Below, piece after piece: positions 6,826-14,120 of a stretch of 56,270 bases of DNA. The DNA is from Aquidulcibacter paucihalophilus. GTDB taxonomy: Bacteria > Pseudomonadota > Alphaproteobacteria > Caulobacterales > Aquidulcibacteraceae. The notes below the pieces were generated by a model, which made no database searches, was not told the origin of the DNA, and saw only the letters and a program-made list of their open reading frames with translations. Where the stretch lies: NCBI RefSeq assembly GCF_002105465.1, contig NZ_NCSQ01000014.1, forward strand, positions 1-56,270, in the 5' to 3' direction. Position numbers and translations under genes: made by a program. Numbering within the stretch: position 1 is the first letter of the stretch; each line of letters starts with the position of its first letter.

Positions 6826-8811
6826 ATGACCGATAAACCTTTCCAACACGCCCCCGACAAGCCCTGGATCTTCCGCACCTATGCGGGCCATTCCACCGCC
6901 GAAAAGTCCAATGCGCTCTATCGGGCCAATCTGGCGGCAGGGCAGACGGGCCTATCGGTCGCGTTCGATCTGCCAACCCAGACTGCCTATGAGGCCGACC
7001 ATGTGCTGGCCAAGGGCGAGGTGGGTAAAGTCGGCGTGCCCGTCAGCCATTTGGGCGATATGCGGGCGCTGTTTAAAGACATTCCGCTTGAAACCATGAA
7101 CACCAGCATGACAATTAATGCCCCAGCAGCGTGGCTCTTGGCGCTTTATGTCGCTTTGGCCGATGAGCAGGGGGCAGACCGCAAGAAGCTGCAGGGCACC
7201 ACACAGAATGACTTGATCAAGGAATATCTCTCGCGTGGGACCTATGTGTTCCCGCCCGCGCCCAGCTTGAAATTGACGGCCGATACGATTGCTTGGTGCC
7301 TCAAAGAAACGCCCAAATTCAATCCGATGAATGTCTGCTCCTACCACTTGCAAGAAGCTGGCGCGACGCCGGAACAGGAATTGGCCTTTGCACTTGCCAC
7401 GGCCATCGCGGTCCTGGATGAAGTCAAAGCCCAAGGCCAAGTCTTGCCGGAGGATTTCCCTGCTGTGGTCGGCCGCATCAGCTTCTTCGTGAACGCGGGC
7501 ATCCGCTTTGTGACAGAGCTGTGCAAGATGCGCGCGTTCAATGTCCTGTGGGACGAGATTTGTCAGGACCGCTATGGCGTGACCGACCCCGCCATGCGCC
7601 GCTTCCGCTATGGGGTGCAGGTCAATTCGCTGGGGCTGACCGAACCACAGCCAGAAAACAATGTCTATCGCATCTTGCTTGAGACCTTGGCTGTGACCAT
7701 GAGCAAGGATGCTCGTGCGCGCGCGGTGCAATTGCCGGCTTGGAACGAGGCCTTGGGCCTGCCGCGCCCGTGGGATCAGCAATGGAGTTTGAGGCTTCAA
7801 CAAATCCTCGCCTATGAAACCGATCTTCTTGAATATGAAGACCTGTTTGCGGGTTCTTATGTGGTGGAGAAAAAGGTCGCTGAATTGGTGGCGGGGGCAA
7901 AGGCAGAGCTTGCCAAGATTGATGCCCTTGGCGGGGCGGTCGCCGCTGTGCCCTATATGAAGGAAGGCCTAGTCCAATCCAATCGCGACCGCTTGCTTGG
8001 CATTGAAGGTGGCACCCAAGTGGTGGTCGGCGTCAATCGCTGGGCGGATACCGAGCAATCGCCCTTATCGGCGGGCGAAGGGGCGATCCAGACGGTCGAT
8101 CCCATGGTGGAAGCCGATCAGATTAAGCGGCTGAATGCTTGGCGTGCAGCGCGCGATAGCGCTGCTGTCGAGGCGGCCTTGGCAGAGTTGGAAGCTGCAG
8201 CGCGTGAAAACCGCAATATTATGGAACCCTCCATTGCATGCGCGAAAGCCGGTGTCACCACCGGGGAGTGGGGGGCTTTGCTGCGCCGGGTTTATGGCGA
8301 ATATCGTGCGCCAACCGGTGTCTCGCTACTTGTGAATATTGAGGGCGAAGATATTGAAGCCGTTTCGAAAAAGGTTGATGATCTCAGCGAGAAACTGGGT
8401 CGTCGGTTGGCCTTTTTGGTGGGTAAGCCCGGCCTTGATGGCCATTCGAATGGGGCCGAACAAATCGCTACGCGCGCCCGGGCTGTCGGCATGGATGTGA
8501 CCTATGAAGGCATCCGCATGACACCGGAAGAAATTGTCGCCCGCGCCGCCGAAAAGAAGGCCCATGCGGTGGGGCTGTCGATCCTTTCAGGCTCACACCT
8601 CGACTTGGTACGTGATGTGGTGGCCCGCATGCGGGCCGCAGGTCTTGAGCATGTCCCGGTGGTGGTCGGCGGCATCATCCCGCCAGAAGATGCCCGCGCG
8701 CTCAAGCAATTTGGCGTCGCCGCCGTCTATACGCCGAAGGACTTCAAAATCACCGAAATCATGGGCGATTTGGTCGATATTGTGGCGGCTCGGGTGGAGC
8801 AATTGGTCTAA
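6826..8811 (+). CDS. ecm: Ethylmalonyl-CoA mutase (B12-dependent)
   Basis: A 661-residue single-chain mutase of the methylmalonyl-CoA mutase family. The catalytic barrel comes first (RTYAGHSTAEKSN, then AFDLPTQTAYEADH), with GTYVFPPAPSLK in the middle. The C-terminal cobalamin domain carries DGHSNG with the cobalt-ligand His at residue 540. With ccr nearby, ethylmalonyl-CoA to methylsuccinyl-CoA is the likely reaction; methylmalonyl-CoA mutase proper is the alternative. The ATG at 6826 follows AAGGA; an upstream ATG (6751) adds a poorly conserved 25 residues. Confidence 0.85.
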   Translation: MTDKPFQHAPDKPWIFRTYAGHSTAEKSNALYRANLAAGQTGLSVAFDLPTQTAYEADHVLAKGEVGKVGVPVSHLGDMRALFKDIPLETMNTSMTINAPAAWLLALYVALADEQGADRKKLQGTTQNDLIKEYLSRGTYVFPPAPSLKLTADTIAWCLKETPKFNPMNVCSYHLQEAGATPEQELAFALATAIAVLDEVKAQGQVLPEDFPAVVGRISFFVNAGIRFVTELCKMRAFNVLWDEICQDRYGVTDPAMRRFRYGVQVNSLGLTEPQPENNVYRILLETLAVTMSKDARARAVQLPAWNEALGLPRPWDQQWSLRLQQILAYETDLLEYEDLFAGSYVVEKKVAELVAGAKAELAKIDALGGAVAAVPYMKEGLVQSNRDRLLGIEGGTQVVVGVNRWADTEQSPLSAGEGAIQTVDPMVEADQIKRLNAWRAARDSAAVEAALAELEAAARENRNIMEPSIACAKAGVTTGEWGALLRRVYGEYRAPTGVSLLVNIEGEDIEAVSKKVDDLSEKLGRRLAFLVGKPGLDGHSNGAEQIATRARAVGMDVTYEGIRMTPEEIVARAAEKKAHAVGLSILSGSHLDLVRDVVARMRAAGLEHVPVVVGGIIPPEDARALKQFGVAAVYTPKDFKITEIMGDLVDIVAARVEQLV

Positions 8812-8858
8812 GTAGGGCTTTCCATCTCACGCAAATCCTAGGTTGCCAGATCGCGCGA

Positions 8859-9518
8859 TTGGCCTTAGCCTCCAACCCTATTCAAGGTTTGGTAGGATTG
8901 GAGGTTGGATTGGGCAAAAGGAGATATCTGCCGGGCGTCGAAATTGCCCAAACGCCGGAGGAGAAAATCACGGCTGGATTGATAGAGGTGCGTGGCTTTC
9001 TGATTTATGGACTGTTTTTTTTGACGTTGGCCGTATCAGGCTGTGCACCTCTATTTGGCAAGCTGGGACTGAATGGCGAAAGCACTTCAGTCCTAGAGAC
9101 AATCTCGGTTATGGGGGCGGTAGTCTTCTACATCCTCTGTACGATTGTCCTTTTTATGAGCAGCAAAACACTCATTCGAAGACATGCTATTCAACCCGTT
9201 TTGGTATCGGGTAGGGTGCGGAACTGGAGGACACCCTCACTGCTCATCAGTGTGGTGGCTGCCATTGTCTTGGTCGGTGGCTTTGCCTTGGTTGTTACCT
9301 CATCCTACTTTGATTTTACGCGGGGTGGTGATCCCTCGTCGGCGCTGCGCTTCTTGCAAGTTCCTCAAGTTCTAGGCGGCTGCCTAGGTGTATGCGCCAT
9401 GATAGCAGCTGCAATGGAAACTCTCGAGTGGGTCCAAGACGTTCGCCGGGATCCGAGCACGTCGACCAAACAAGCCGAACAAGAACCCCAACTGCCCAGC
9501 TGGGCGCAGACTTTATAG
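8859..9518 (+). CDS. Multi-pass membrane protein, tandem family member 1
   Basis: Up to 219 residues, function not recognised. First and most divergent of four neighbouring paralogues (8859-11461). It shares with them a pre-membrane segment (TPEEKITAGLIEV, compare APDTETKITCAISEI in member 3), about four membrane helices and a helix after the last one (METLEWVQDVRRD, compare HERLAWVVDLRKQ in member 4). The start is uncertain: 8859 is a TTG, with further TTG codons at 8889, 8898 and 8910. It follows ecm by 47 bases and precedes member 2 by nine. Confidence 0.6.
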   Translation: MALASNPIQGLVGLEVGLGKRRYLPGVEIAQTPEEKITAGLIEVRGFLIYGLFFLTLAVSGCAPLFGKLGLNGESTSVLETISVMGAVVFYILCTIVLFMSSKTLIRRHAIQPVLVSGRVRNWRTPSLLISVVAAIVLVGGFALVVTSSYFDFTRGGDPSSALRFLQVPQVLGGCLGVCAMIAAAMETLEWVQDVRRDPSTSTKQAEQEPQLPSWAQTL

Positions 9519-9527
9519 GACGGGGTG

Positions 9528-10208
9528 ATGACATCCGGTATAAGTTCAGACACGCCACTGATGCAGTCTTCGCCGCAGGGAAAATATGGGCCAATCGCCC
9601 CAGATCGGGAGACGAAAATTCAAGCGGCCTTAGGCGAGATTGATCGTGCGACGATAGTGCTTGTTTTTGCACTTAGCATGGCGGTCTCGTGTTCCCTTCT
9701 GGCCTTCGGCGATTCGAAAGCTCTAGAAGGCACCTTATTGGCCAATGGATCAGGATTTTGGTGGCTGCCGTATTGTGCGGCTTGGCTTTGGTACGGCAGA
9801 GCCATTCGAAAATCTCGTGCCACTTGGCCGCAATTTCACTCTGGCAGATCGGAGAGCATCTTTTTGCCGTCCAATTTACTTCTTTGGGCAGGCATTCTTC
9901 TTTTGTGCTGGCAAACACTTGTTCTCGTGTTCGTTGTGATAGCCAATTTATTGAGCGGCGATTTTCCGTCCCGCGAACTGATATCGAACGAGGTATTTTC
10001 AGGTTATATGATGGCCGCAGTTGGTTTCCCAGTTTTGTGGGCGATTTCTTGCTTGGTGAAAGTGTATGAAACATTTCAATGGGTCAAAGTCTTGAATGGT
10101 GAGAAAGATGATGCCCCGCTTACGCTAGGACACTCTGTAGCCACCAAACCATTCCCAAACCCAACAAAGCCCGGCTCTAAACTAACGCCAGAGGAGGGTA
10201 GAACATGA
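9528..10208 (+). CDS. Multi-pass membrane protein, tandem family member 2
   Basis: A 226-residue membrane protein, function unknown. It carries the family segment PIAPDRETKIQAALGEI just before the first helix, about four hydrophobic helices and the trailing YETFQWVKVLNGEK helix, but lacks the FWTDKR extension of members 3 and 4. ATG 9528 is chosen over the adjacent GTG 9525. Its TGA overlaps the next ATG (ATGA at 10205-10208), indicating translational coupling. Use of rarer codons and looser sequence compared with metabolic neighbours suggests fast evolution. Confidence 0.7.
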   Translation: MTSGISSDTPLMQSSPQGKYGPIAPDRETKIQAALGEIDRATIVLVFALSMAVSCSLLAFGDSKALEGTLLANGSGFWWLPYCAAWLWYGRAIRKSRATWPQFHSGRSESIFLPSNLLLWAGILLLCWQTLVLVFVVIANLLSGDFPSRELISNEVFSGYMMAAVGFPVLWAISCLVKVYETFQWVKVLNGEKDDAPLTLGHSVATKPFPNPTKPGSKLTPEEGRT

Positions 10209-10816
10209 CCGAACCTGTTAGCCAAACGGGGGAAGCCCGCAAGTTCTTGTTCTGGACCGACAAGCGGCCCATCGCGCCAGATACGGAGACAAAAATCACC
10301 TGTGCGATTTCAGAGATTGGGATGGCTGGCGTTCAAGTGTTATGCAATCTCGTATTCATCGGTCTTCTGCTCCAGGTTCAAGCGCTGGATTTAGAAGATC
10401 ATACTGTCGCGCCATCTGTATTTGGTCCACTCTTGATGCCGCTTGCATCAATCTTCTTCTTCTTGACTGGCGCACATGCAGGGTTTCCGCGTTCGGCCTT
10501 TCAAAGTGGCGTCCCTACAGATCAGACCCGTTTAAGCCGAATTCTTTTGGTGATCGCGATGGCTGCCTTTGGTGGCTTTATGGTTAGTCTCAGTTTTTGG
10601 GTACTAAACCTTGCTGAGCGGAGCGACCTGTACCTCGCAGAATTGGCAGGCCTTTACACAGTATGTGCGCTGGCAAGCTATGGAAGCTCAATTATCGTCA
10701 GAGCCTGCTGGATTCTCGAACTGCGCGCAGAGCAAGGCCATAAGCTGCCTTTAGGCAATGATGAAGATGAAACCAATGGGTCCCAACCTGCTTGGTATCA
10801 ACGATCCACCAAATGA
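10205..10816 (+). CDS. Multi-pass membrane protein, tandem family member 3
   Basis: A 203-residue membrane protein, function unknown. A cytosolic-looking N-terminus carries FWTDKRPIAPDTETKI, followed by about four membrane helices and a C-terminal WILELRAEQGHKLP helix. Member 4 has matching sequences at both ends. A 34-base stretch (10245-10278) is identical to 10866-10899 in member 4, pointing to recent duplication or gene conversion. It overlaps member 2 by four bases and lies 18 bases from member 4. Confidence 0.72.
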   Translation: MTEPVSQTGEARKFLFWTDKRPIAPDTETKITCAISEIGMAGVQVLCNLVFIGLLLQVQALDLEDHTVAPSVFGPLLMPLASIFFFLTGAHAGFPRSAFQSGVPTDQTRLSRILLVIAMAAFGGFMVSLSFWVLNLAERSDLYLAELAGLYTVCALASYGSSIIVRACWILELRAEQGHKLPLGNDEDETNGSQPAWYQRSTK

Positions 10817-10834
10817 TCGAGCGAGGATTCCACC

Positions 10835-11461
10835 ATGTCTGACAAGCACCCAGGGCCCCAAAAAATCTTGTTCTGGACCGACAAGCGGCCCATCGCGCCG
10901 GATGTCGAGACACGGATTACGTGCGCAATTGCTGAGGCAATGAGCGCCATTATGGGGGTTTTGGCCCAACTCATTCTTGTCTATGTGTTGTATGCGTCTG
11001 GCGTAAATCGTCTCGGTGATAGTTACGCCGGCATGAACTTTGATGATCTCGCCATTCTACTGTTGCTCGCGATCGTAATTTTGAACCTCTCGGTGGGAAA
11101 CTATCTTTCTAAGCTCGGGCGGGGTCGGGACCTTGCATGGCAGAGCGGCATTCCGCAGGCGCGTACCAGGACGAGCCGATGCATTCGATTGATTGTTTAT
11201 TCTTCCTTGGCTCTGTTCATGCCTGCCTTGATACTTGATCTCGCGAAAGTGGATTTCATAGATGGCTTTCTTACGCGCCATTCTCTTGAGATATTTGCTT
11301 TTATGATTGTTTTTGGGATTTCGGCAAACGTCTCGCTGGCACATGAGCGTCTTGCGTGGGTTGTTGATCTGCGCAAGCAGCAAGGGCACGCCCTGCCGTT
11401 TGAGGACCATCCAATGGCTCAGCCAATGAAGGATGGGAAGGACTGGGGTACTAAGTCGTAG
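10835..11461 (+). CDS. Multi-pass membrane protein, tandem family member 4
   Basis: A 208-residue membrane protein, function unknown. N-terminal FWTDKRPIAPDVETRI, four membrane helices (roughly residues 38-60, 70-90, 113-133 and 145-165), then WVVDLRKQQGHALP. The GAGGATTCCACC leader provides a ribosome site before ATG 10835. Last of the four-gene row; no clear terminator was found before the convergent TSUP gene. Confidence 0.72.
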   Translation: MSDKHPGPQKILFWTDKRPIAPDVETRITCAIAEAMSAIMGVLAQLILVYVLYASGVNRLGDSYAGMNFDDLAILLLLAIVILNLSVGNYLSKLGRGRDLAWQSGIPQARTRTSRCIRLIVYSSLALFMPALILDLAKVDFIDGFLTRHSLEIFAFMIVFGISANVSLAHERLAWVVDLRKQQGHALPFEDHPMAQPMKDGKDWGTKS

Positions 11462-11560
11462 GCTTGGGCTCGCCTTTATGCGGCAGTTGCCCCCGATGAA
11501 GGTGTCACGAGGCGCGCAGGATGTTCCAATCAGTCACACGTCCATGCCAATAGAAAAGAC

Positions 11561-12385
11561 CTAAGTCACCAGCGCCTTGATCACTACCGCCAGGGCCGTC
11601 AAGGCCAGATAGGCTCCGAATGCGCGGCGCAGCATGGTTTTATCCAAGCGGTGGGCGAGCTTGGCACCATAGGGGGCAACGGCACCCGTCAATAGCGCTA
11701 AAATGATAAAGCCGGGCACATTGATATACCCGAGCGACAGGGGCGGTCTGCCCTCTGCGCCCCAGCCCATCGCGATAAAGCCCAAGGTCGCAGGCACGGC
11801 GATGGCGACGCCAAAACCTGAAGCGGTTGCCACTGCTTGATGGATGGGTCTGCCTGCCAAAGTCATAACGGCGGAACCAAAGGCCCCGCCACCTATGCCC
11901 ATCAGGGCCGAAACTGCGCCAAGGCTTGTGCCAACTCCGGCCCGTGCTGGTCCGGTCGGCACGTCGCGCATAATCGTCCAACTCTCCTTGCCAAGGCCCA
12001 TATAGGCGGCCAAGGCAATGGCAAAGGCACCGTAAATCAGGCCAAGAGTCGCCTTATCGGCAAAGCCTGCCAGCACCGCACCAATGATCGCACCCAAAGC
12101 GATCCACGGAATAAAGCCTTTGAGAACGGCCTCATCGACCGCCCCATGCTTGCGGTGGGCAGCGACCGAACGCAGTGAGGTGGTGATGATGGTTGAAAGG
12201 CTCGTGCCCACGGCCACATGCAGATTGGCTTCCCCGCCCAATCCAAACACGCCAAACGCATAAAAGAGGGCAGGGACGAGGACTGTCCCGCCACCGACGC
12301 CAAACAGGCCTGCGATCAGGCCGGCAAACACGCCAGCCCCTGCCATGGCTGTAACCAGAATGACAAGGTCTTGGATTGGCGGCAT
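11561..12385 (-). CDS. TSUP-family permease (TauE/SafE)
   Basis: A 274-residue, roughly eight-helix membrane protein of the sulfite exporter TauE/SafE family. The two repeated glycine-rich motifs are present: GLFGVGGGTVLVP in the first half and GIGGGAFG in the second. The family moves small sulfur-containing or organic anions; the substrate is not deducible here. The ATG overlaps the stop of dusA (ATGA), so translation is probably coupled, although the functions look unrelated. Confidence 0.88.
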   Translation of the reverse strand: MPPIQDLVILVTAMAGAGVFAGLIAGLFGVGGGTVLVPALFYAFGVFGLGGEANLHVAVGTSLSTIITTSLRSVAAHRKHGAVDEAVLKGFIPWIALGAIIGAVLAGFADKATLGLIYGAFAIALAAYMGLGKESWTIMRDVPTGPARAGVGTSLGAVSALMGIGGGAFGSAVMTLAGRPIHQAVATASGFGVAIAVPATLGFIAMGWGAEGRPPLSLGYINVPGFIILALLTGAVAPYGAKLAHRLDKTMLRRAFGAYLALTALAVVIKALVT

Positions 12386-13398
12386 CAGGCCGCGATCTCG
12401 CCACGATTGGCAAAGCGGGTGGCTTCCCGCTCAATCAATTCCAGCGCGCGGTCATAGACCTCAATGCCTGCGCCTGCGCGGCTCTCTTCCCCCAATTGGC
12501 GTCGAAACATCCGTGCCCCGGGTTTGCCTGCAAACAGGCCCAGCATATGGCGGGTAATCGCATGCAGCGGCACGCCTTCGGCCAAGCGCCGCTCCACATA
12601 GGGCCGATAGGCGCGATAAGCCTCTTCAGGGCGCACAAGCTCAGTATCGTGTCCCAAAATCTCCCGATCCACCCGACCCAATAGCGCCGGATCATGATAA
12701 GCAGCCCGGCCCAACATCACGCCATCTAGGCCTCTAACTGCCTCTTGGGCCTGCTCAATACTGCTGATCCCCCCATTCAAAATGATGGTGAGGTGGGGGT
12801 GGGCTGCTTTGAGTGCGCGCACCAGATCATAGTCTAAGGGCGGGATCTCGCGATTATCCTTGGGCGACAGACCTTTGAGGATCGCTTTGCGGGCATGCAC
12901 GATGAAGACGTTTACCCCGGCAGTGGCGACCGTTTCCACAAAACTGAACAGGCTTTCCCGCGGGTCTTGTTCATCCACGCCCAAACGGTTCTTCACAGTG
13001 ACGGGCAAATGCGTGGCGGCCTGCATGGCGCTGACACATTCGGCAACCAACTCTGGTTCGCGCATGAGACAAGCCCCAAAGCGGCCTGACTGTACGCGGT
13101 CGGAGGGACAGCCAACATTTAAATTTATCTCCCCATAGCCAAAGTCCGTGCTAATCTTGGTGGCTTCAGCAAGCTTATGGGGATCAGAGCCACCAATTTG
13201 TATCGCAACAGGGTGTTCACTTGGGTCAAAGCCAATTAGGCGGTTTAGATCACCATGGATCAAAGCATCCGCCGTGACCATTTCTGTATAGAGTAGGGCC
13301 CCTTTGGACAATGTCCGATGGAACGCCCGGCAATGCCGGTCGGTCCATTCCATCATCGGGGCAACGCAAAAGCGCCTGTCTAGGTTCTCGGAAGTCAT
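12385..13398 (-). CDS. dusA: tRNA-dihydrouridine(20/20a) synthase
   Basis: A 337-residue FMN-dependent enzyme that reduces uridine 20/20a in the tRNA D-loop. Seen: VAPMMEWTDRHCR at the N-terminus, catalytic Cys in NLNVGCPSDRVQSG, KNRLGVD, VHARKAILKGLSPKDNR and NGGI, all DusA-type. Length is normal. It is transcribed away from the micro-ORF cluster; the two share the 162-base gap 13399-13560. Confidence 0.93.
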   Translation of the reverse strand: MTSENLDRRFCVAPMMEWTDRHCRAFHRTLSKGALLYTEMVTADALIHGDLNRLIGFDPSEHPVAIQIGGSDPHKLAEATKISTDFGYGEINLNVGCPSDRVQSGRFGACLMREPELVAECVSAMQAATHLPVTVKNRLGVDEQDPRESLFSFVETVATAGVNVFIVHARKAILKGLSPKDNREIPPLDYDLVRALKAAHPHLTIILNGGISSIEQAQEAVRGLDGVMLGRAAYHDPALLGRVDREILGHDTELVRPEEAYRAYRPYVERRLAEGVPLHAITRHMLGLFAGKPGARMFRRQLGEESRAGAGIEVYDRALELIEREATRFANRGEIAA

Positions 13399-13469
13399 GG
13401 CCGCTCCATGCCTTTTTTAGCCCCAAAACGCAAATCTGCAAAAAAATGCACAAAGGGCAAAAAATGTGT

Positions 13470-13498
13470 TTGACACATGTGGTGTGCTATAGTAGTAA
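13470..13498 (+). promoter_or_regulatory. Candidate sigma-70 promoter for the micro-ORF cluster
   Basis: TTGACA at 13470-13475 matches the -35 consensus exactly and TAGTAA at 13493-13498 is a moderate -10 after 17 bases. It points toward the first micro-ORF, 62 bases further on. A CACATGTG palindrome overlaps the spacer. Confidence 0.5.
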
Positions 13499-13506
13499 TA
13501 CACCCA

Positions 13507-13523
13507 TGCACTACATCAGTGCA
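13507..13523 (+). promoter_or_regulatory. Inverted repeat in the micro-ORF leader
   Basis: TGCACT (13507-13512) and AGTGCA (13518-13523) flank ACATC, just downstream of the predicted start of transcription. It could be an operator half-site pair or a small leader hairpin. Confidence 0.35.
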
Positions 13524-13560
13524 GCACAAACACAACGACAGACCAACAGGAGAAACCAAC

Positions 13561-13641
13561 ATGATCACCTTTATCGTCACAATCTGGCTTAGCGCTTTGG
13601 GTGCCGGCATGGCCACGATGGCAGCCACCGAGCGCAACTAA
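13561..13641 (+). CDS. 26-residue micro-protein, copy 1 of 3
   Basis: A 26-codon ORF with a good ribosome site (AGGAGA, nine bases before ATG). The peptide begins MITFIVTIWLSALGAG and ends with a polar TERN tail, so it reads as one short membrane helix. Positions M1, I2, W9, L10, S11, G16, M20, A21, A22 and R25 are the same in copies 2 and 3. Small residues at 14, 18 and 22 put a small-xxx-small face on the helix, often used for helix packing. I do not recognise the family. Conservation in three tandem copies, each with its own ribosome site, is the argument that it is translated. Confidence 0.72.
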   Translation: MITFIVTIWLSALGAGMATMAATERN

Positions 13642-13702
13642 GCAAACCGATCTAACCCTCCCCCAAAACCTCCTCCAACCAAAACGAATAAGGAAAACCA
13701 CC

Positions 13703-13783
13703 ATGATCACGCTCGCAATCACCGCTTGGCTCAGCCTTTTAGGCGCAGGTTTAGCTTCTATGGCCGCAGCAGAGCGCGCCTAA
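13703..13783 (+). CDS. 26-residue micro-protein, copy 2 of 3
   Basis: Second 26-codon copy, beginning MITLAITAWLSLLGAG and ending with an AERA tail; it follows copy 1 by 61 bases. The ribosome site and start (AAGGAAAACCACC then ATGATCA) match those of copies 1 and 3 closely, although the spacers between copies show no obvious similarity. This pattern, conserved start block and protein with free spacers, is what selection on translation would leave. Confidence 0.72.
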   Translation: MITLAITAWLSLLGAGLASMAAAERA

Positions 13784-13885
13784 AGGTCAATCTTCCTCCG
13801 CGCTATCACCACTCGCCCCCTATAATTCGTCTCTAAATCTTACCAACCCTGCTCCTCCCCGAGCTTCACACAAAGGATAACAACC

Positions 13886-13966
13886 ATGATCAACCGCATT
13901 GTCGCCGCCTGGCTTTCCGCAGTCGCCTCTGGCCTTTTGGGCATGGCCGCATCTGACCGGCACTAA
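13886..13966 (+). CDS. 26-residue micro-protein, copy 3 of 3
   Basis: Third 26-codon copy, the most diverged, beginning MINRIVAAWLSAVASG with a charged Arg at position 4 and ending SDRH. AAGGATAACAACC precedes the ATG. It lies 102 bases after copy 2 and 54 bases before a strong terminator, which closes the cluster ahead of metG. A long frame through this copy into metG exists but uses a different frame and is not the gene. Confidence 0.7.
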   Translation: MINRIVAAWLSAVASGLLGMAASDRH

Positions 13967-14019
13967 ATCAACCGGCATCGTCAGCCCCTACGCCTCCAAT
14001 GTCCTCACGATGCCAAACT

Positions 14020-14048
14020 GGGGCCGGTTCAGCCGGCCCTCTTTTTTT
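14020..14048 (+). terminator. Intrinsic terminator closing the micro-ORF cluster
   Basis: GGGCCGG (14021-14027) and CCGGCCC (14033-14039) form a stem with loop TTCAG, extended by a G-T pair and followed by a run of seven T. It separates the micro-ORFs from metG. Because metG starts only 72 bases on, it could also act as an attenuator. Confidence 0.82.
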
Positions 14049-14120
14049 GCGTCCTATTTTGTCTGGGGCTTATGCGGTCCAAGCCTTGGATGGCGCGCTC
14101 AAATCGCCTACATCAAGCTC

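Noticed and set aside
13561..13966. Micro-ORFs as Met-rich leader peptides for metG
   Set aside because: Each has only two or three Met and the conserved positions are Trp, Ser, Gly, Ala and Arg, which does not fit attenuation by Met codons.
13899..14120. N-terminal extension of metG to 13899
   Set aside because: The extension crosses the third micro-ORF in another frame and a strong terminator; metG has a conserved start at 14121.
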